Assembly: GCA_016235125.1 (NCBI GenBank)
Contig: JACRLZ010000003.1
Span: 1 to 64,000 of the forward strand
Reading direction: 5' to 3'
Length of the DNA: 64,000 nucleotides
Source: Sphingobacteriales bacterium
GTDB taxonomy: Bacteria; Bacteroidota; Bacteroidia; Chitinophagales; Chitinophagaceae
Translations under genes and position numbers: made by a program
Notes under the pieces: generated by a model
Told to the model about the DNA's origin: nothing
What the model saw: the letters and a program-made list of their open reading frames with translations, nothing else
Database searches by the model: none
Shown here: positions 14,783-25,100 of the stretch, piece by piece
Numbering within the stretch: the stretch's first letter is position 1
Layout: each line of letters starts with the position of its first letter

Positions 14783-16669
14783 ATGAAAAAAATAACTGCA
14801 TTATTTGCCTATGTGCTGTTTTTATTGACTGCGACAGCACAGACCGATCAGGATTCGCTATGGATACGGGATAACTATACCAAGATGGAAATAAACATAC
14901 CCATGCGGGATGGCATCAAACTTTTTACTGCCGTTTATCTTCCAAATGATAAAAGCGAAAAGCACCCGATACTGATGAACAGGACGCCTTATTCCTGTTT
15001 CCCTTATGGAAAAAATTTTTCATCAAGGCTCTGGGGCAGCCACTGGAAATATTATTGCCGGGAGAATTATATTATTGTCATCCAGGATGTGCGGGGCAGA
15101 TGGATGAGTGAAGGTGAATTTGTGGATATCCGCCCTTTTAATAAAAGTAAAACCGGTACTGAAATAGATGAAGCCAGCGATACCTATGATGCTATTGACT
15201 GGCTTATAAAAAACATTCCCAACAACAATGGCAATGTCGGTGCATTCGGCATTTCCTATCCCGGCTTTTATGCCACCATGTGTGCAGCAAGCGGACATCC
15301 TGCATTAAAAGCTGTAAGTCCCCAGGCGCCGGTTACAGAATGGTTTTTAGGTGACGATTTCCATCATAACGGCGCTTTTTTTCAAATGGATGGTTTTGCA
15401 TTTTATTCCGGCTTTGGCAAACCAAGGCCAAAACCAACCACTATCGGTTCAAGAGGATTTGAATTTCCGGTAAAAGATAACTATCAATTCTATTTGCAGA
15501 ACCCACCCTCAAAATTGATGGAACTGATGAAAGACAGTGTTGCATTCTGGAAAGACCTGTATGCACATCCCAACTATGATGATTGGTGGAAGGCAAGAGA
15601 TGCCCGCAGGGCAATGTATAATATTAAACCGGCAATGCTTACCGTCGGAGGTTTATTTGATGCAGAGGATTGTTACGGAGCATGGAACCTGTACAAAGCG
15701 ATTGAAAAACAAAATCCCGGAATAAAAAACAATTTGGTCATGGGGCCGTGGAGCCATGGTCAGTGGAGCAGCCGGGATGGCAGCAGCATGGGTAATATAA
15801 AGTTCGGAAGCAATACAGCCTTCTGGTACCAGAACAATATTGAGATCCCTTTCTTCAATTATTACCTGAAAGGAAAAGGTGATGTTTCAAACATCAGCGA
15901 AGCAAATATATTCATCAGCGGCGCCAATGAATGGAAAAAATTTGAACAATGGCCGCCGAAAGAAACACAACCAAGAGATATATACCTTGCTCCCGATAGA
16001 GCTCTTTCATGGAATCTGCCTGCTTATGTTAAGGCAGGAAGCTATACAGAATATATCAGTGACCCGATGCATCCGGTTCCTTACACAGAAGATGTGCATG
16101 AACGCCGTACTGCAGCTTATATGAACGATGACCAGCGATTTGCTTCAAGAAGACCGGACGTATTAACATTTGAAACATTTCCATTAGAAGAAGATTTGAC
16201 ATTGGCAGGCGTTGTTACAGCGAATCTTAAAGTCAGCATCAGCGGAACAGATGCAGACTTTGTGGTGAAAGTAATTGATGTATTTCCGGAAGATTTTAAA
16301 TACCCCGGCGAAGTATCTGCACAAGGCCGTGGTGGTGGAGGTTCTTATCTCATGGCTGGTTACCAAATGCTGGTGCGGGGAGAAATTATGCGGGGAAAGT
16401 TCAGGAACAGTTTTGAATATCCTGAACCTTTCAGGCCCAATAAAATTGAAACAGTGAAATTTGATCTGCCGGATATTGCACATACTTTTAAAAAAGGACA
16501 TAAGCTGATGATACAAATACAAAGCAGTTGGTTCCCTTTAGCAGACCGCAACCCGCAGCAGTTCATGAATATTTATGAAGCAAAAGAAGCCGACTATAAA
16601 AAAGTTACTATCCGGATTTATCATGACGGGACAAATGCATCATCTATTACTTTGCCAATAATGAGATAA
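14783..16669 (+). CDS. CocE/NonD family hydrolase (X-Pro dipeptidyl-peptidase S15-like)
   Basis: 628 residues with a signal peptide (about residues 1-20, ending TATAQ). IPMRDGIKLFTAVYLP, RGRWMSEGEF and GAFGISYPGFYATM (Ser158 nucleophile) are the S15/CocE core. GGLFDAEDCYGAW carries the Asp and GPWSHGQW the His. The C-terminal jelly-roll (ANLKVSISGTDADFVVKVIDVFP) is the usual third domain. Members cleave X-Pro dipeptides, glutaryl-acyl or ester bonds; the substrate is unknown. The next gene, GH20, starts 10 bases downstream, so the two are likely cotranscribed. An ACAATTTGC element directly before the ATG is a weak -7 match. Confidence 0.92.
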   Translation: MKKITALFAYVLFLLTATAQTDQDSLWIRDNYTKMEINIPMRDGIKLFTAVYLPNDKSEKHPILMNRTPYSCFPYGKNFSSRLWGSHWKYYCRENYIIVIQDVRGRWMSEGEFVDIRPFNKSKTGTEIDEASDTYDAIDWLIKNIPNNNGNVGAFGISYPGFYATMCAASGHPALKAVSPQAPVTEWFLGDDFHHNGAFFQMDGFAFYSGFGKPRPKPTTIGSRGFEFPVKDNYQFYLQNPPSKLMELMKDSVAFWKDLYAHPNYDDWWKARDARRAMYNIKPAMLTVGGLFDAEDCYGAWNLYKAIEKQNPGIKNNLVMGPWSHGQWSSRDGSSMGNIKFGSNTAFWYQNNIEIPFFNYYLKGKGDVSNISEANIFISGANEWKKFEQWPPKETQPRDIYLAPDRALSWNLPAYVKAGSYTEYISDPMHPVPYTEDVHERRTAAYMNDDQRFASRRPDVLTFETFPLEEDLTLAGVVTANLKVSISGTDADFVVKVIDVFPEDFKYPGEVSAQGRGGGGSYLMAGYQMLVRGEIMRGKFRNSFEYPEPFRPNKIETVKFDLPDIAHTFKKGHKLMIQIQSSWFPLADRNPQQFMNIYEAKEADYKKVTIRIYHDGTNASSITLPIMR

Positions 16670-16679
16670 AAAATATTTT

Positions 16680-19016
16680 ATGAAATTATTTTCTTGCTTA
16701 TTAGCCATGATGTCGGTGACAATCATCAATGCACAGACAATAAATATCATCCCTCAGCCGAAATTAGTAAAGCAATCAGCAGTTACCGGTAATTTTAATA
16801 TAACGTCTGCAACACAAATTGTTCTTGAAGGAAGTGGTCTGGAAAATTCTGTCAATTTTCTAAATTCTCATCTTCAGAAATATTACAGGTTAAAATTGAA
16901 AACGGTAAATACATCAGCCAGTAAAAATGTTATCCGGCTCAATTATGAAAGACTGGACAATCCTTTGCCAGGTGCATATAACATGACCGTTGATGAAAAC
17001 GGGGTTTACATTACAGGTGATAATGAAACAGGAGTCTTCTACGGTATTCAATCATTGATCCAGCTTCTTCCAACGTACGGAAAATTAACCATACCCTATG
17101 CTTCCATCGAAGATGCTCCCCGCTTCGGTTACCGCGGTATGCACCTCGATTGCGGCCGACATTTCTGGCCGATTGATTATATAAAAAAATATCTCGATTA
17201 CCTGGCGCTGCATAAAATCAACATATTTCACTGGCACCTCACAGAAGACCAGGGCTGGCGGGTTGAAATAAAGAAATATCCTGAATTAACAAAAGTTGGC
17301 GCATGGAGAAACGGTACTATCATTGGTCGCTACCCCGGAACCGGGAATGACAATATTCGCTACGGGGGTTATTACACACAGGAAGAAATAAAACAGGTAG
17401 TGCAGTATGCGAAAGAACGCTACGTTGAAGTGATACCTGAAATTGAAATGCCCGGTCATTCATCTGCAGCAATTGCATCCTATCCCTGGTTGAGTTGCTT
17501 CTCTCAAAAGTCAACTCCTGTTCCTGCAAACATGATCTCAAAGAAAAGTGTGGAGGAACAAAAGAATGGCCGCATCAAACTGGTGCAGGAAACATGGGGA
17601 GTGTTTGATGATGTGTTTTGCGCCGGCAGTGATTCCAGTTTTCTATTTCTGCAAAATGTGATTGATGAGGTAATTGGTTTATTTCCTTCCAGATATTTTC
17701 ATATCGGCGGAGATGAATGTCCCAAAACGCATTGGAAGATATGTCCCAAATGCCAGCAACGGATGAAAGTGAATAACCTGAAAGATGAACATGAACTGCA
17801 AAGCTGGTTTGTACAGAGAATTGAAAAATACCTGAACAGCAAGGGCAAAATCCTGATCGGATGGGATGAGATACTGGAAGGCGGCCTTGCTCCCAATGCC
17901 GTTGTGATGAGCTGGCGGGGTGAGCAGGGAGGTATTGACGCAGCAAAGCAAAACCATGATGTGATAATGACACCGGGCAATCCTGTTTACTTCGACCATA
18001 CACAAAGCGAAAATGAAGACAGTGTAACCATTGGTGGATTCAATCCCATAGAAAAAGTTTATGCGTATGAGCCGGTACCCAAAGAACTGAATGCAGAACA
18101 AGCCACACATGTACTCGGCGCACAGGCCAACATATGGACAGAATATATGGGCAATACAAGAAAAGTTGAATACATGCTATTCCCAAGACTGAGTGCCTTA
18201 AGCGAAGTGCTTTGGAGCCCGAAAGAAAACCGTAGCTGGGATGATTTTCAGAAAAGACTACTGAAACAGTTTAATAGATATGATTTGTGGAAGGTGAATT
18301 ACAGCAAGGCTTATTTTGATTTGAAAGCGACCGTAATACCAACAGAAAATAATTCAGGGGTCTTATATAAGTTAGAAAGTAAATTAGGAAATGATAGCAT
18401 TCTATTTGCACCTGGAGGCGGAAATCCTAAACCACAATTTTATAAAACTCCCATTTTAGTTACACAATCCAGAATTATTAATGCATTTCAAAGGGTCTCT
18501 GGGGGAATTTCAAATATCATTTATCAAAAATTTTCCTTCAACAAAGCCACTGGCAAAAAAATAACCCTCACCAATCCTGCATCTGACAAATATCCGGGTG
18601 ATGGTGCATTCACTTTAGTAAACGGAGTTATCAACGAAAAAGGATTTGCAAGGTCAAGGGAGTTTTTAGGATTCAACGGAACAGATTGTGAAGCCATTAT
18701 TGATTTGGGAGAAATACAACCCATCAGCTTTATAGTAATTAATTGCCTCAACAGAACATCAAGCTGGATATGGCGGCCACTCACAGCTGAAGTACTTGGT
18801 TCCTCCGACGGGCAAACATGGTATTCATTAAAACTTACGGATGATTTTGAAGAAAGAGATAAGAATACAGGAAAAGGAGTAATGACCATGTCATTCAAAC
18901 AAACCTATACCCAATATGTAAAAGTGATAGTGAAAAATTGGGGAGAAATTCCTGACGGCTATCCCGGCGCCGGACATAAGCCCTGGTTGTTTGTGGATGA
19001 GATAGAAGTCAATTGA
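16680..19016 (+). CDS. GH20 beta-N-acetylhexosaminidase
   Basis: 778 residues with a signal peptide ending near INAQ. An N-terminal GH20b domain (about 20-145) precedes the barrel: RGMHLDCGRHFWPIDYIKKYLD, HWHLTEDQGWR, and the catalytic pair Asp345-Glu346 in HIGGDECPK, followed by VMSWRGEQGG and ANIWTEY. The C-terminus (about 650-778) resembles an F5/8 type C carbohydrate-binding domain (SREFLGFNGTDCEAIIDLGE). It releases terminal GlcNAc or GalNAc from chitin oligomers or glycans outside the cytoplasm. It follows the CocE-type gene by 10 bases and precedes nagB. Confidence 0.95.
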   Translation: MKLFSCLLAMMSVTIINAQTINIIPQPKLVKQSAVTGNFNITSATQIVLEGSGLENSVNFLNSHLQKYYRLKLKTVNTSASKNVIRLNYERLDNPLPGAYNMTVDENGVYITGDNETGVFYGIQSLIQLLPTYGKLTIPYASIEDAPRFGYRGMHLDCGRHFWPIDYIKKYLDYLALHKINIFHWHLTEDQGWRVEIKKYPELTKVGAWRNGTIIGRYPGTGNDNIRYGGYYTQEEIKQVVQYAKERYVEVIPEIEMPGHSSAAIASYPWLSCFSQKSTPVPANMISKKSVEEQKNGRIKLVQETWGVFDDVFCAGSDSSFLFLQNVIDEVIGLFPSRYFHIGGDECPKTHWKICPKCQQRMKVNNLKDEHELQSWFVQRIEKYLNSKGKILIGWDEILEGGLAPNAVVMSWRGEQGGIDAAKQNHDVIMTPGNPVYFDHTQSENEDSVTIGGFNPIEKVYAYEPVPKELNAEQATHVLGAQANIWTEYMGNTRKVEYMLFPRLSALSEVLWSPKENRSWDDFQKRLLKQFNRYDLWKVNYSKAYFDLKATVIPTENNSGVLYKLESKLGNDSILFAPGGGNPKPQFYKTPILVTQSRIINAFQRVSGGISNIIYQKFSFNKATGKKITLTNPASDKYPGDGAFTLVNGVINEKGFARSREFLGFNGTDCEAIIDLGEIQPISFIVINCLNRTSSWIWRPLTAEVLGSSDGQTWYSLKLTDDFEERDKNTGKGVMTMSFKQTYTQYVKVIVKNWGEIPDGYPGAGHKPWLFVDEIEVN

Positions 19017-19020
19017 TGGG

Positions 19021-19101
19021 AACACGGATTTTTATCTTAAGAAATTACTGCTAAGAGTAAAAAAATCAGTGATAATCCGTCCAATCAGTGTCATCCGTGT
19101 T
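19021..19101. repeat. AACACGGAT inverted repeat
   Basis: AACACGGAT (19021-19029) and ATCCGTGTT (19093-19101) are exact reverse complements around a 63-base interior. The interior repeats parts of the word (GATAATCCGT at 19071-19080). It fills most of the gap between GH20 and the nagB fusion and is of the common 'ACACGGAT' dispersed type. Confidence 0.6.
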
Positions 19102-19172
19102 TCTATCACTCCGCATAAACCGGCAAATTCCTTCAATTCTATTTTTTATCTTTACAACTCAATCACAATTTA

Positions 19173-21116
19173 ATGGCGAAACAAACTGCCCCGATTGACC
19201 TCTCTGACAGTTTTGAAAAAATACCGGTAAAAATCTTTGCTTCACTTGATGATGGTTCCGCTTTTGTTGCCCGGCAGATCGCTTCTCTGATACGGGAAAA
19301 ACAAAAAGCAAGGCAAAAATGTGTTTTAGGTCTCGCCACCGGCTCTACCCCAAAATCATTATACGCTGAGTTGGTAAGAATGCACCGGGAAGAAAAGCTC
19401 AGCTTTAAAAATGTTATCACTTTCAACCTTGATGAGTATTACCCGATTGATAACAATGCACTGCAGAGTTATAATCGTTTCATGCGGATCAATCTGTTTG
19501 ACCATATTGACATCAATCCAAAAAACATTCATATCCCCGACGGCGAAACGGCAAAAGAGAACATTAAGGAATATTGTCGCAAATATGAAAAGATGATTAA
19601 AGATGCAGGAGGAATTGATCTGCAAATTCTCGGTATAGGCAACAATGGTCATATCGGATTTAACGAACCGGGATCTGGTATTTATTCCAAAACAAGATTG
19701 ATCACTCTCGATAATTCAACGAGGATTGCTAACTCCTACGAATTTGCCAATATATCACAGGTACCAAGACTTGCCATCACGATGGGCATCAGCAGCATCA
19801 TGCAGACAAAAAAGATCGTCCTGATGGCATGGGGAAGCAGTAAAGCTCTTGTTATAAAAAAATCGGTTGAAGATGATGATACAGAACAGGTGCCAGCATC
19901 CTTGCTGCAAAATCATGATGATGTAACATTTGTAGTGGATGAAACAGCTGCATCTGAACTCACCCGGAATAAATCACCCTGGCTTACAGGCGACTGTGAG
20001 TGGACCCCAAAAATGGTGAAGAAGGCTGTGGTGAATATGGCACTGAAGCTGAAGAAGCCTGTGTTGAGCCTCACAAATTCCGATTACAATGAATATGGAT
20101 TAAGCGACCTGCTGGTAGAAAAAGGCGATGCTTATGAAATAAACCTGCAGGTTTATTATATGCTCCGTGATTCCATTACCGGATGGCCCGGAGGTAAACC
20201 ACAGGCAGAACTGCCTACTCATCCCGAACGTTCTTCACCTTATCCAAAAAAAGTTGTCATCTTCTCCCCTCACCCGGATGATGATATAATTTCCATGGGT
20301 GGAACATTTCAGCGATTACACGACCAGGGACACGATGTGCAGGTGGCTTATCAAACCAGCGGCAACATCGCTGTTACGGATGAATTTGTAACAAGGTTTC
20401 TTGATTTCGCTGTTGGCTTTGAACAAATAGCCGGTATCGACACAAAAAAGACCGGACAGATACTTGAAAATGCAAGAAGATTTCTTGCCCGTAAAAAATC
20501 AAACCAGGTGGATACACCTCCTATCCGTTCAATAAAAGGATTAATACGCCAGGGCGAGGCAAAAGCCACCTGCCGCTATGTTGGCATTAAAGAAGAAAAT
20601 GTTCACTTTCTCAATCTACCCTTTTATGAAACAGGTACGATTGAAAAAAAACCGATGAGTGAAAAAGATATAAGGCTGACCATGGAACTGCTAAAAAAAG
20701 TAAAACCGCATCAGGTATATTGTGCCGGTGATTTTGCCGACCCGCATGGCACCCATATTGTTTGTTTCAATGTGGTTGTGGAATCTCTGAAACGGATAAA
20801 AAAAGAAGCACTGGGTTCTCCTCATTATGAATGGATTAATGACTGCTGGCTCTGGTTGTACAGGGGAGCATGGCAGGAATGGAACATTGAAGAAATAGAA
20901 ATGGCCATACCCATGAGTCCTGACCAGGTATTGAAAAAACGATTTGGAATTTTTATTCACCAGTCACAAAAAGACATGGTTCCCTTCCAGGGCAGCGATT
21001 CTAGAGAATTCTGGCAAAGAGCTGAGGAAAGGAATGCTCATACTGCCAATATCTATGCTGACCTGGGTCTTACTCATTATGCGGCAATGGAGGCATTTGT
21101 GAGATATCACTATTAA
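19173..21116 (+). CDS. nagB: Glucosamine-6-phosphate deaminase fused to a LmbE/PIG-L deacetylase domain
   Basis: 647 residues. The N-terminal half (about 15-270) is NagB: LGLATGSTP (phosphate loop), FNLDEYYPI (Asp87-Glu88), and GIGNNGHIGFNEPGS. From about residue 360 a second domain begins with IFSPHPDDDIISMGG, the zinc site of LmbE/PIG-L N-deacetylases, and continues with YCAGDFADPHGTH. NagB converts GlcN-6-P to Fru-6-P. The second domain would suit deacetylation of GlcNAc-6-P or a related amide, but this is inferred. The fusion is known in Bacteroidota. A TATCTTTA -7-like element lies at 19147-19154. Confidence 0.95.
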   Translation: MAKQTAPIDLSDSFEKIPVKIFASLDDGSAFVARQIASLIREKQKARQKCVLGLATGSTPKSLYAELVRMHREEKLSFKNVITFNLDEYYPIDNNALQSYNRFMRINLFDHIDINPKNIHIPDGETAKENIKEYCRKYEKMIKDAGGIDLQILGIGNNGHIGFNEPGSGIYSKTRLITLDNSTRIANSYEFANISQVPRLAITMGISSIMQTKKIVLMAWGSSKALVIKKSVEDDDTEQVPASLLQNHDDVTFVVDETAASELTRNKSPWLTGDCEWTPKMVKKAVVNMALKLKKPVLSLTNSDYNEYGLSDLLVEKGDAYEINLQVYYMLRDSITGWPGGKPQAELPTHPERSSPYPKKVVIFSPHPDDDIISMGGTFQRLHDQGHDVQVAYQTSGNIAVTDEFVTRFLDFAVGFEQIAGIDTKKTGQILENARRFLARKKSNQVDTPPIRSIKGLIRQGEAKATCRYVGIKEENVHFLNLPFYETGTIEKKPMSEKDIRLTMELLKKVKPHQVYCAGDFADPHGTHIVCFNVVVESLKRIKKEALGSPHYEWINDCWLWLYRGAWQEWNIEEIEMAIPMSPDQVLKKRFGIFIHQSQKDMVPFQGSDSREFWQRAEERNAHTANIYADLGLTHYAAMEAFVRYHY

Positions 21117-21169
21117 CAAGCCTGATTTCTGAATTCTCCTTATTTTTATATCCACAAAAAAAATCAACT

Positions 21170-21925
21170 ATGGCATTTTTTAAATCAAGTAACCCGACAT
21201 TACAGGAAAAGTCGTTCCAGGGAACAGTACTGGAAGGCATCAGCACCGGTCAGGAAATGACGGTAAAAGGAACCATGAATAAATTTGGTTTCTTAATGTT
21301 GATGGTAATCGGAGGTACATTATTCTCCTGGGATCAATTCAATAAAGGCAGCAACCCTATGACATTAATGATGGTTGGCGTTTGGGGTGGCCTCGCATTG
21401 GCGATTGTTATGGCATTCAAAAAACAATGGTCGCCTTACCTGTCTCCTGCATATGCAATACTGGAAGGTCTTTTTGTAGGATCTATTTCTGCTTATTATG
21501 ATTATGTATATCCGGGTCTTCCGTTGCAAGCCGTGGCGCTTACACTACTGGTGACTTTAATTATGTTTTTGGTTTATCGCTATCGCATCATTAAAGTAAC
21601 CAATAAGCTCAGAACAGTGGTTGTAGTAGCTACGATGGCCATTGGTATTTTTTATCTGCTTCAATGGATTACATATTCTTTTGGAGGTTCAGCTATCGGG
21701 TATTCACTCACTAATTCTACTTCGCCTATCAGCATTGGTTTTTCCATACTGGTCACCGGTCTTGCTGCATTTAACCTGCTACTGAATTTTGATACCGTTG
21801 AAAAAGGAGTTGAAATGAGGGCCGCCAAATACATGGAATGGTATTGTGCTTTTGGTTTATTGGTAACTATTGTATGGCTGTATCTGGAAATACTTCGCTT
21901 GCTCTCTAAGTTTCAGCGGAATTAA
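21170..21925 (+). CDS. Bax inhibitor-1 / YccA family membrane protein
   Basis: 251 residues with about seven membrane helices after a 40-residue soluble start. KGTMNKFGFLMLMVIGGTLFSW, SPAYAILEGLFVGSISAYY and AFNLLLNFDTVEKGVEMRAAKYMEWYCAFGLLVTIVWLYLEILRLL are typical of the long YccA-like subgroup. The conserved Asp in NFDTVE is the proton/Ca-sensing region of the TMBIM fold. Bacterial members may leak Ca2+/H+; the role here is unknown. A strong terminator follows. Confidence 0.9.
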   Translation: MAFFKSSNPTLQEKSFQGTVLEGISTGQEMTVKGTMNKFGFLMLMVIGGTLFSWDQFNKGSNPMTLMMVGVWGGLALAIVMAFKKQWSPYLSPAYAILEGLFVGSISAYYDYVYPGLPLQAVALTLLVTLIMFLVYRYRIIKVTNKLRTVVVVATMAIGIFYLLQWITYSFGGSAIGYSLTNSTSPISIGFSILVTGLAAFNLLLNFDTVEKGVEMRAAKYMEWYCAFGLLVTIVWLYLEILRLLSKFQRN

Positions 21926-21943
21926 TTGTAAAAATATTTCATG

Positions 21944-21972
21944 AAAACTCCGGATAACGTCCGGAGTTTTTT
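21944..21972 (+). terminator. Intrinsic terminator after the Bax-inhibitor gene
   Basis: A perfect 11-bp stem, AAAACTCCGGA (21944-21954) and TCCGGAGTTTT (21960-21970), with loop TAACG and a T-run that continues to 21972. Confidence 0.9.
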
Positions 21973-22009
21973 ATGCGTTCTACTTCAAAGTGGGTTGCTG
22001 ATTTTGACC

Positions 22010-22017
22010 TATATTTG
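22010..22017 (+). promoter_or_regulatory. -7 element (TATATTTG) before tRNA-Arg
   Basis: A perfect TAnnTTTG match, 25 bases upstream of the mature tRNA 5' end. The nearest TTG (21995-21997) is too close, so the -33 element is weak or absent. Confidence 0.6.
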
Positions 22018-22042
22018 CAGCCTTCTGGACATAATGAAAAAT

Positions 22043-22116
22043 GGCCCCGTAGCTCAACTGAATAGAGCATCTGACTACGGATCAGAAGGTTTCAGGTTTG
22101 AATCCTGACGGGGTCA
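22043..22116 (+). tRNA. tRNA-Arg(ACG)
   Basis: A full cloverleaf was folded by hand: acceptor GGCCCCG (22043-22049) with CGGGGTC (22109-22115), including one G-U pair; D arm GCTC...GAGC; anticodon stem TCTGA/TCAGA with loop CTACGGA, anticodon ACG at 22077-22079; T arm TCAGG-TTTGAAT-CCTGA; discriminator A at 22116. CCA is not encoded. ACG reads CGN arginine codons after A34 deamination by TadA. Confidence 0.95.
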
Positions 22117-22149
22117 CTAAAAGGTCAGCAGTTAGCTGGCCTTCCTTGT

Positions 22150-25100
22150 TTACTGGTTTCGCCAGCCAGGCACATATTTATCCAGCAGATCCTGAAACCC
22201 TTTCAGGTTTTTCAGGCTGCTTAAATCGGGATCAGTAAGTAATGCTTCTGTGTTTTTATATCCTCTTTGATAAGCCTGGTTAAGATAAAGTATGGCTTGG
22301 TCAGATTGATTGCTCATGGCATAGCTGCAAGCCAGCTCAAAATATACTTTTCCTTTCCCGGGATCTTTGCGAATTGCCTTTTGAATATAGACGATGGCCG
22401 AATCATATTTCAAAGCAGCATGATAAGCGAGACCCAGCCCATGTAATGCAGAATAGGAATTGGAATCCAGTTGCACCGCTTTCTTCAGGTAAACAATGGC
22501 CGAATCAGTCATTTCAAGAGATAAGAATGCATTACCGGTACGGGCATAAGGCGCTGCATAATCCGGCTTCACCCTCATTACCTGTTTGTAATAGGCAATG
22601 GCTGAATCATACACTTTGATATCTGTAAAGAAATTGCCGATATTCTGGAATGCTTCCGCTTCAGGTACATCGGGGCGAAGAATGATCTTCTTGTAATAAT
22701 AAGCGGCTGAATCAAGTTTTTTCAGCTGCTTAAATACTCCGGAAAGATTCTGGGCAAATACAGGATTATTCGGCATCATCCGCATGGCTCTTTGCATATA
22801 TGTTTTTGCAGAATCGTATTGCTTCATTCCCTGAAGTACCAATCCCATATTATTAAACCATTGGGGATTGTTTGGCTCTTTCGTAATGGCCCGCCGCATA
22901 TATATCCGTGCCGAGTCAAATCTTTTCTGTTCAAAGAATGTCATCCCCATATCGTTCATAAATGACGGGCTGTTGGGATCAAACAGAGATGTACCTTTTA
23001 TAAAATTAGTGATTGAATCAAGCTGATTTAATTCTCTGAAAATAAGCATCAGGTTTTTGGAGGCGGGTTTGTAATCCGGTTTTACAAATAATGCTTTTCG
23101 GAAATATTGTTTAGCCGAATCATAATTCTTGTCCTGCCCATACACCACTCCAAGGCTGTTGAGAATGGAGGGATTTCCTGGTTCAAGTCTCACTGCCTGC
23201 TGGAAATAGAAATAAGTGGAATCGGGAATTTTCATTTCTTTAAACACCATTCCAATATTGATCAGGGCAAAAGCAGAATATGGATTGGCCACCAGTGCTC
23301 TCCGGTAATAATAATTAGCAGAATCCAACTGCTTTAACGCAAAACTTGAACGACCAAGATTGTTATAGGCTTCTTCATAATTGGGATCAAGCTGTGCAGC
23401 CATGCGGTAATAAACTTTTGCTGAGTCATAAGCTTTCAGATCCCTGTAAAAATTGCCGATATAGTTATTTACAATTGATTTGTCCTGGTAATTGGCAAAT
23501 GCTTTTGAATAGTATATTCTTGCCGAATCATATTCTTCCATTTCAAAAAAGGTCTTGCTGATACCATTGTAGGCGTTGATAAATTTCGGGTCGGCGTCAA
23601 TGGCCCTTTTGAAATAGACTATCGATCTTTCATAATCTTTCCTGTCGTGATAGAGCCAGCCAAGATTATTACTTGCATACACATTACGGGCATTTATCTT
23701 CAGTGCTTTTTCATAATAAACAATGGCAGAATCACCTTTCCCAAGCGAGTAGTAGTAATGACCGAGGTCAACCCAGGCATCGGCATTTTCAGGATCCAGT
23801 TCAACAGACTTACCATAATATTTTATAGCTGAGTCGGGTCTGTTGAGTGTCTTGTAACAAAATGCCAGTGTAACATACGGGTATCGCCATTTTGGAGCAG
23901 CTACTATCGCCTTACCTGCATAAAAAATTGCGCTGTCATACCGGTTATTATCGAGGTGCAGGTTTGAAAGTGTATTCAGGATATAAGCAGCATTCTTATC
24001 TGCTGCATAAGCAGTATAGGCATATTCAAATGCTTTATTGATGTCAACAGTTCTTCTGTTTCTTCCAAAATATCCTCTTGCCTTAAAAAAATACATCCGT
24101 CCCATCAGGGATTTGGCAAAGTCAGGATCATCTTCTTTAATAATGTTGATTGCCTTTTCAAGCATATTTCCCACTTCATAAAATTCCTGCTGGGCCACTT
24201 TTTCCATTCTGTCGAGGCTGCTGGTTACTTCATCCATCTTTTCATCTTCATCAATCTGAGCCCTCAGTTTCTGAACTGATGATGCGTCTTTGCAATCGAG
24301 GTACAGGTTAATTTTACTCTGGGCAAAATTGATGAACTCTACTGCCAGTGTTGACTGTGCATCTATGGTATACGAATTGCCAGGAAAATTGCGGGCCATA
24401 ATATCATAATAATATTCAGCAGATTCCCTGCCAATAAGACGGCTATCTTTTACCGCCTGGTTAAAATAATTATAGGCTTCGATCAGCAAGGTATCAGCAG
24501 TAAATCCAAGTCCCCTTCCGCGGGGTGAAACGGCAGCCGTGCCTGCATTCTTAGATTGCAGTTGTTTTAATTCAATCCACTTTTTTAAATACACGGTATC
24601 AACAATACTCACAATCTTGCTGCTGTTATCATTGCAGCAGAAAAAAGGGTCCTGCTTTCTTTTGAATCGTTGCTGTGCAATAGCAGGTACATTTTTATCT
24701 ACATATTTCTGTATCTCGTCGAGGGTAATTTTATTATCTGCTGAACCTTCTTTATCCGCTTCCCCCGTCAATCCATCAACTAAGTAGTAAGTAAATAAGC
24801 CATGCCCTGCTCCGATAGTGGCATCTTCGAGTGATTCCTGTCCTGCCCCGGTAGCCAGCATAATGATCTCGCCTGCTCTTTTTTCTGAAATGGCAGAGTT
24901 CAGAAAATTCTGTCCTTCCGAACCACCCGGTAATTCACTGGTGCGGCAGGCATCCATTATAAAATAGACCTCCACTCCTTTTGCTGTTTCAGATGCTATT
25001 TTTTTCTTCAAATTGAATAGCTGTATGGCGCCACCCACCAGGTAATTATTTTTATCGCCGGCCGGATTACAGTCATAAGCCAGGTAAAAAAACTGGTCTT

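Noticed and set aside
22374-24000. Regularly spaced similar DNA blocks in the caspase-TPR gene considered as a CRISPR array
   Set aside because: The period is about 102 bases, is in frame, and encodes TPR units; repeats are not near-identical and there are no spacers.
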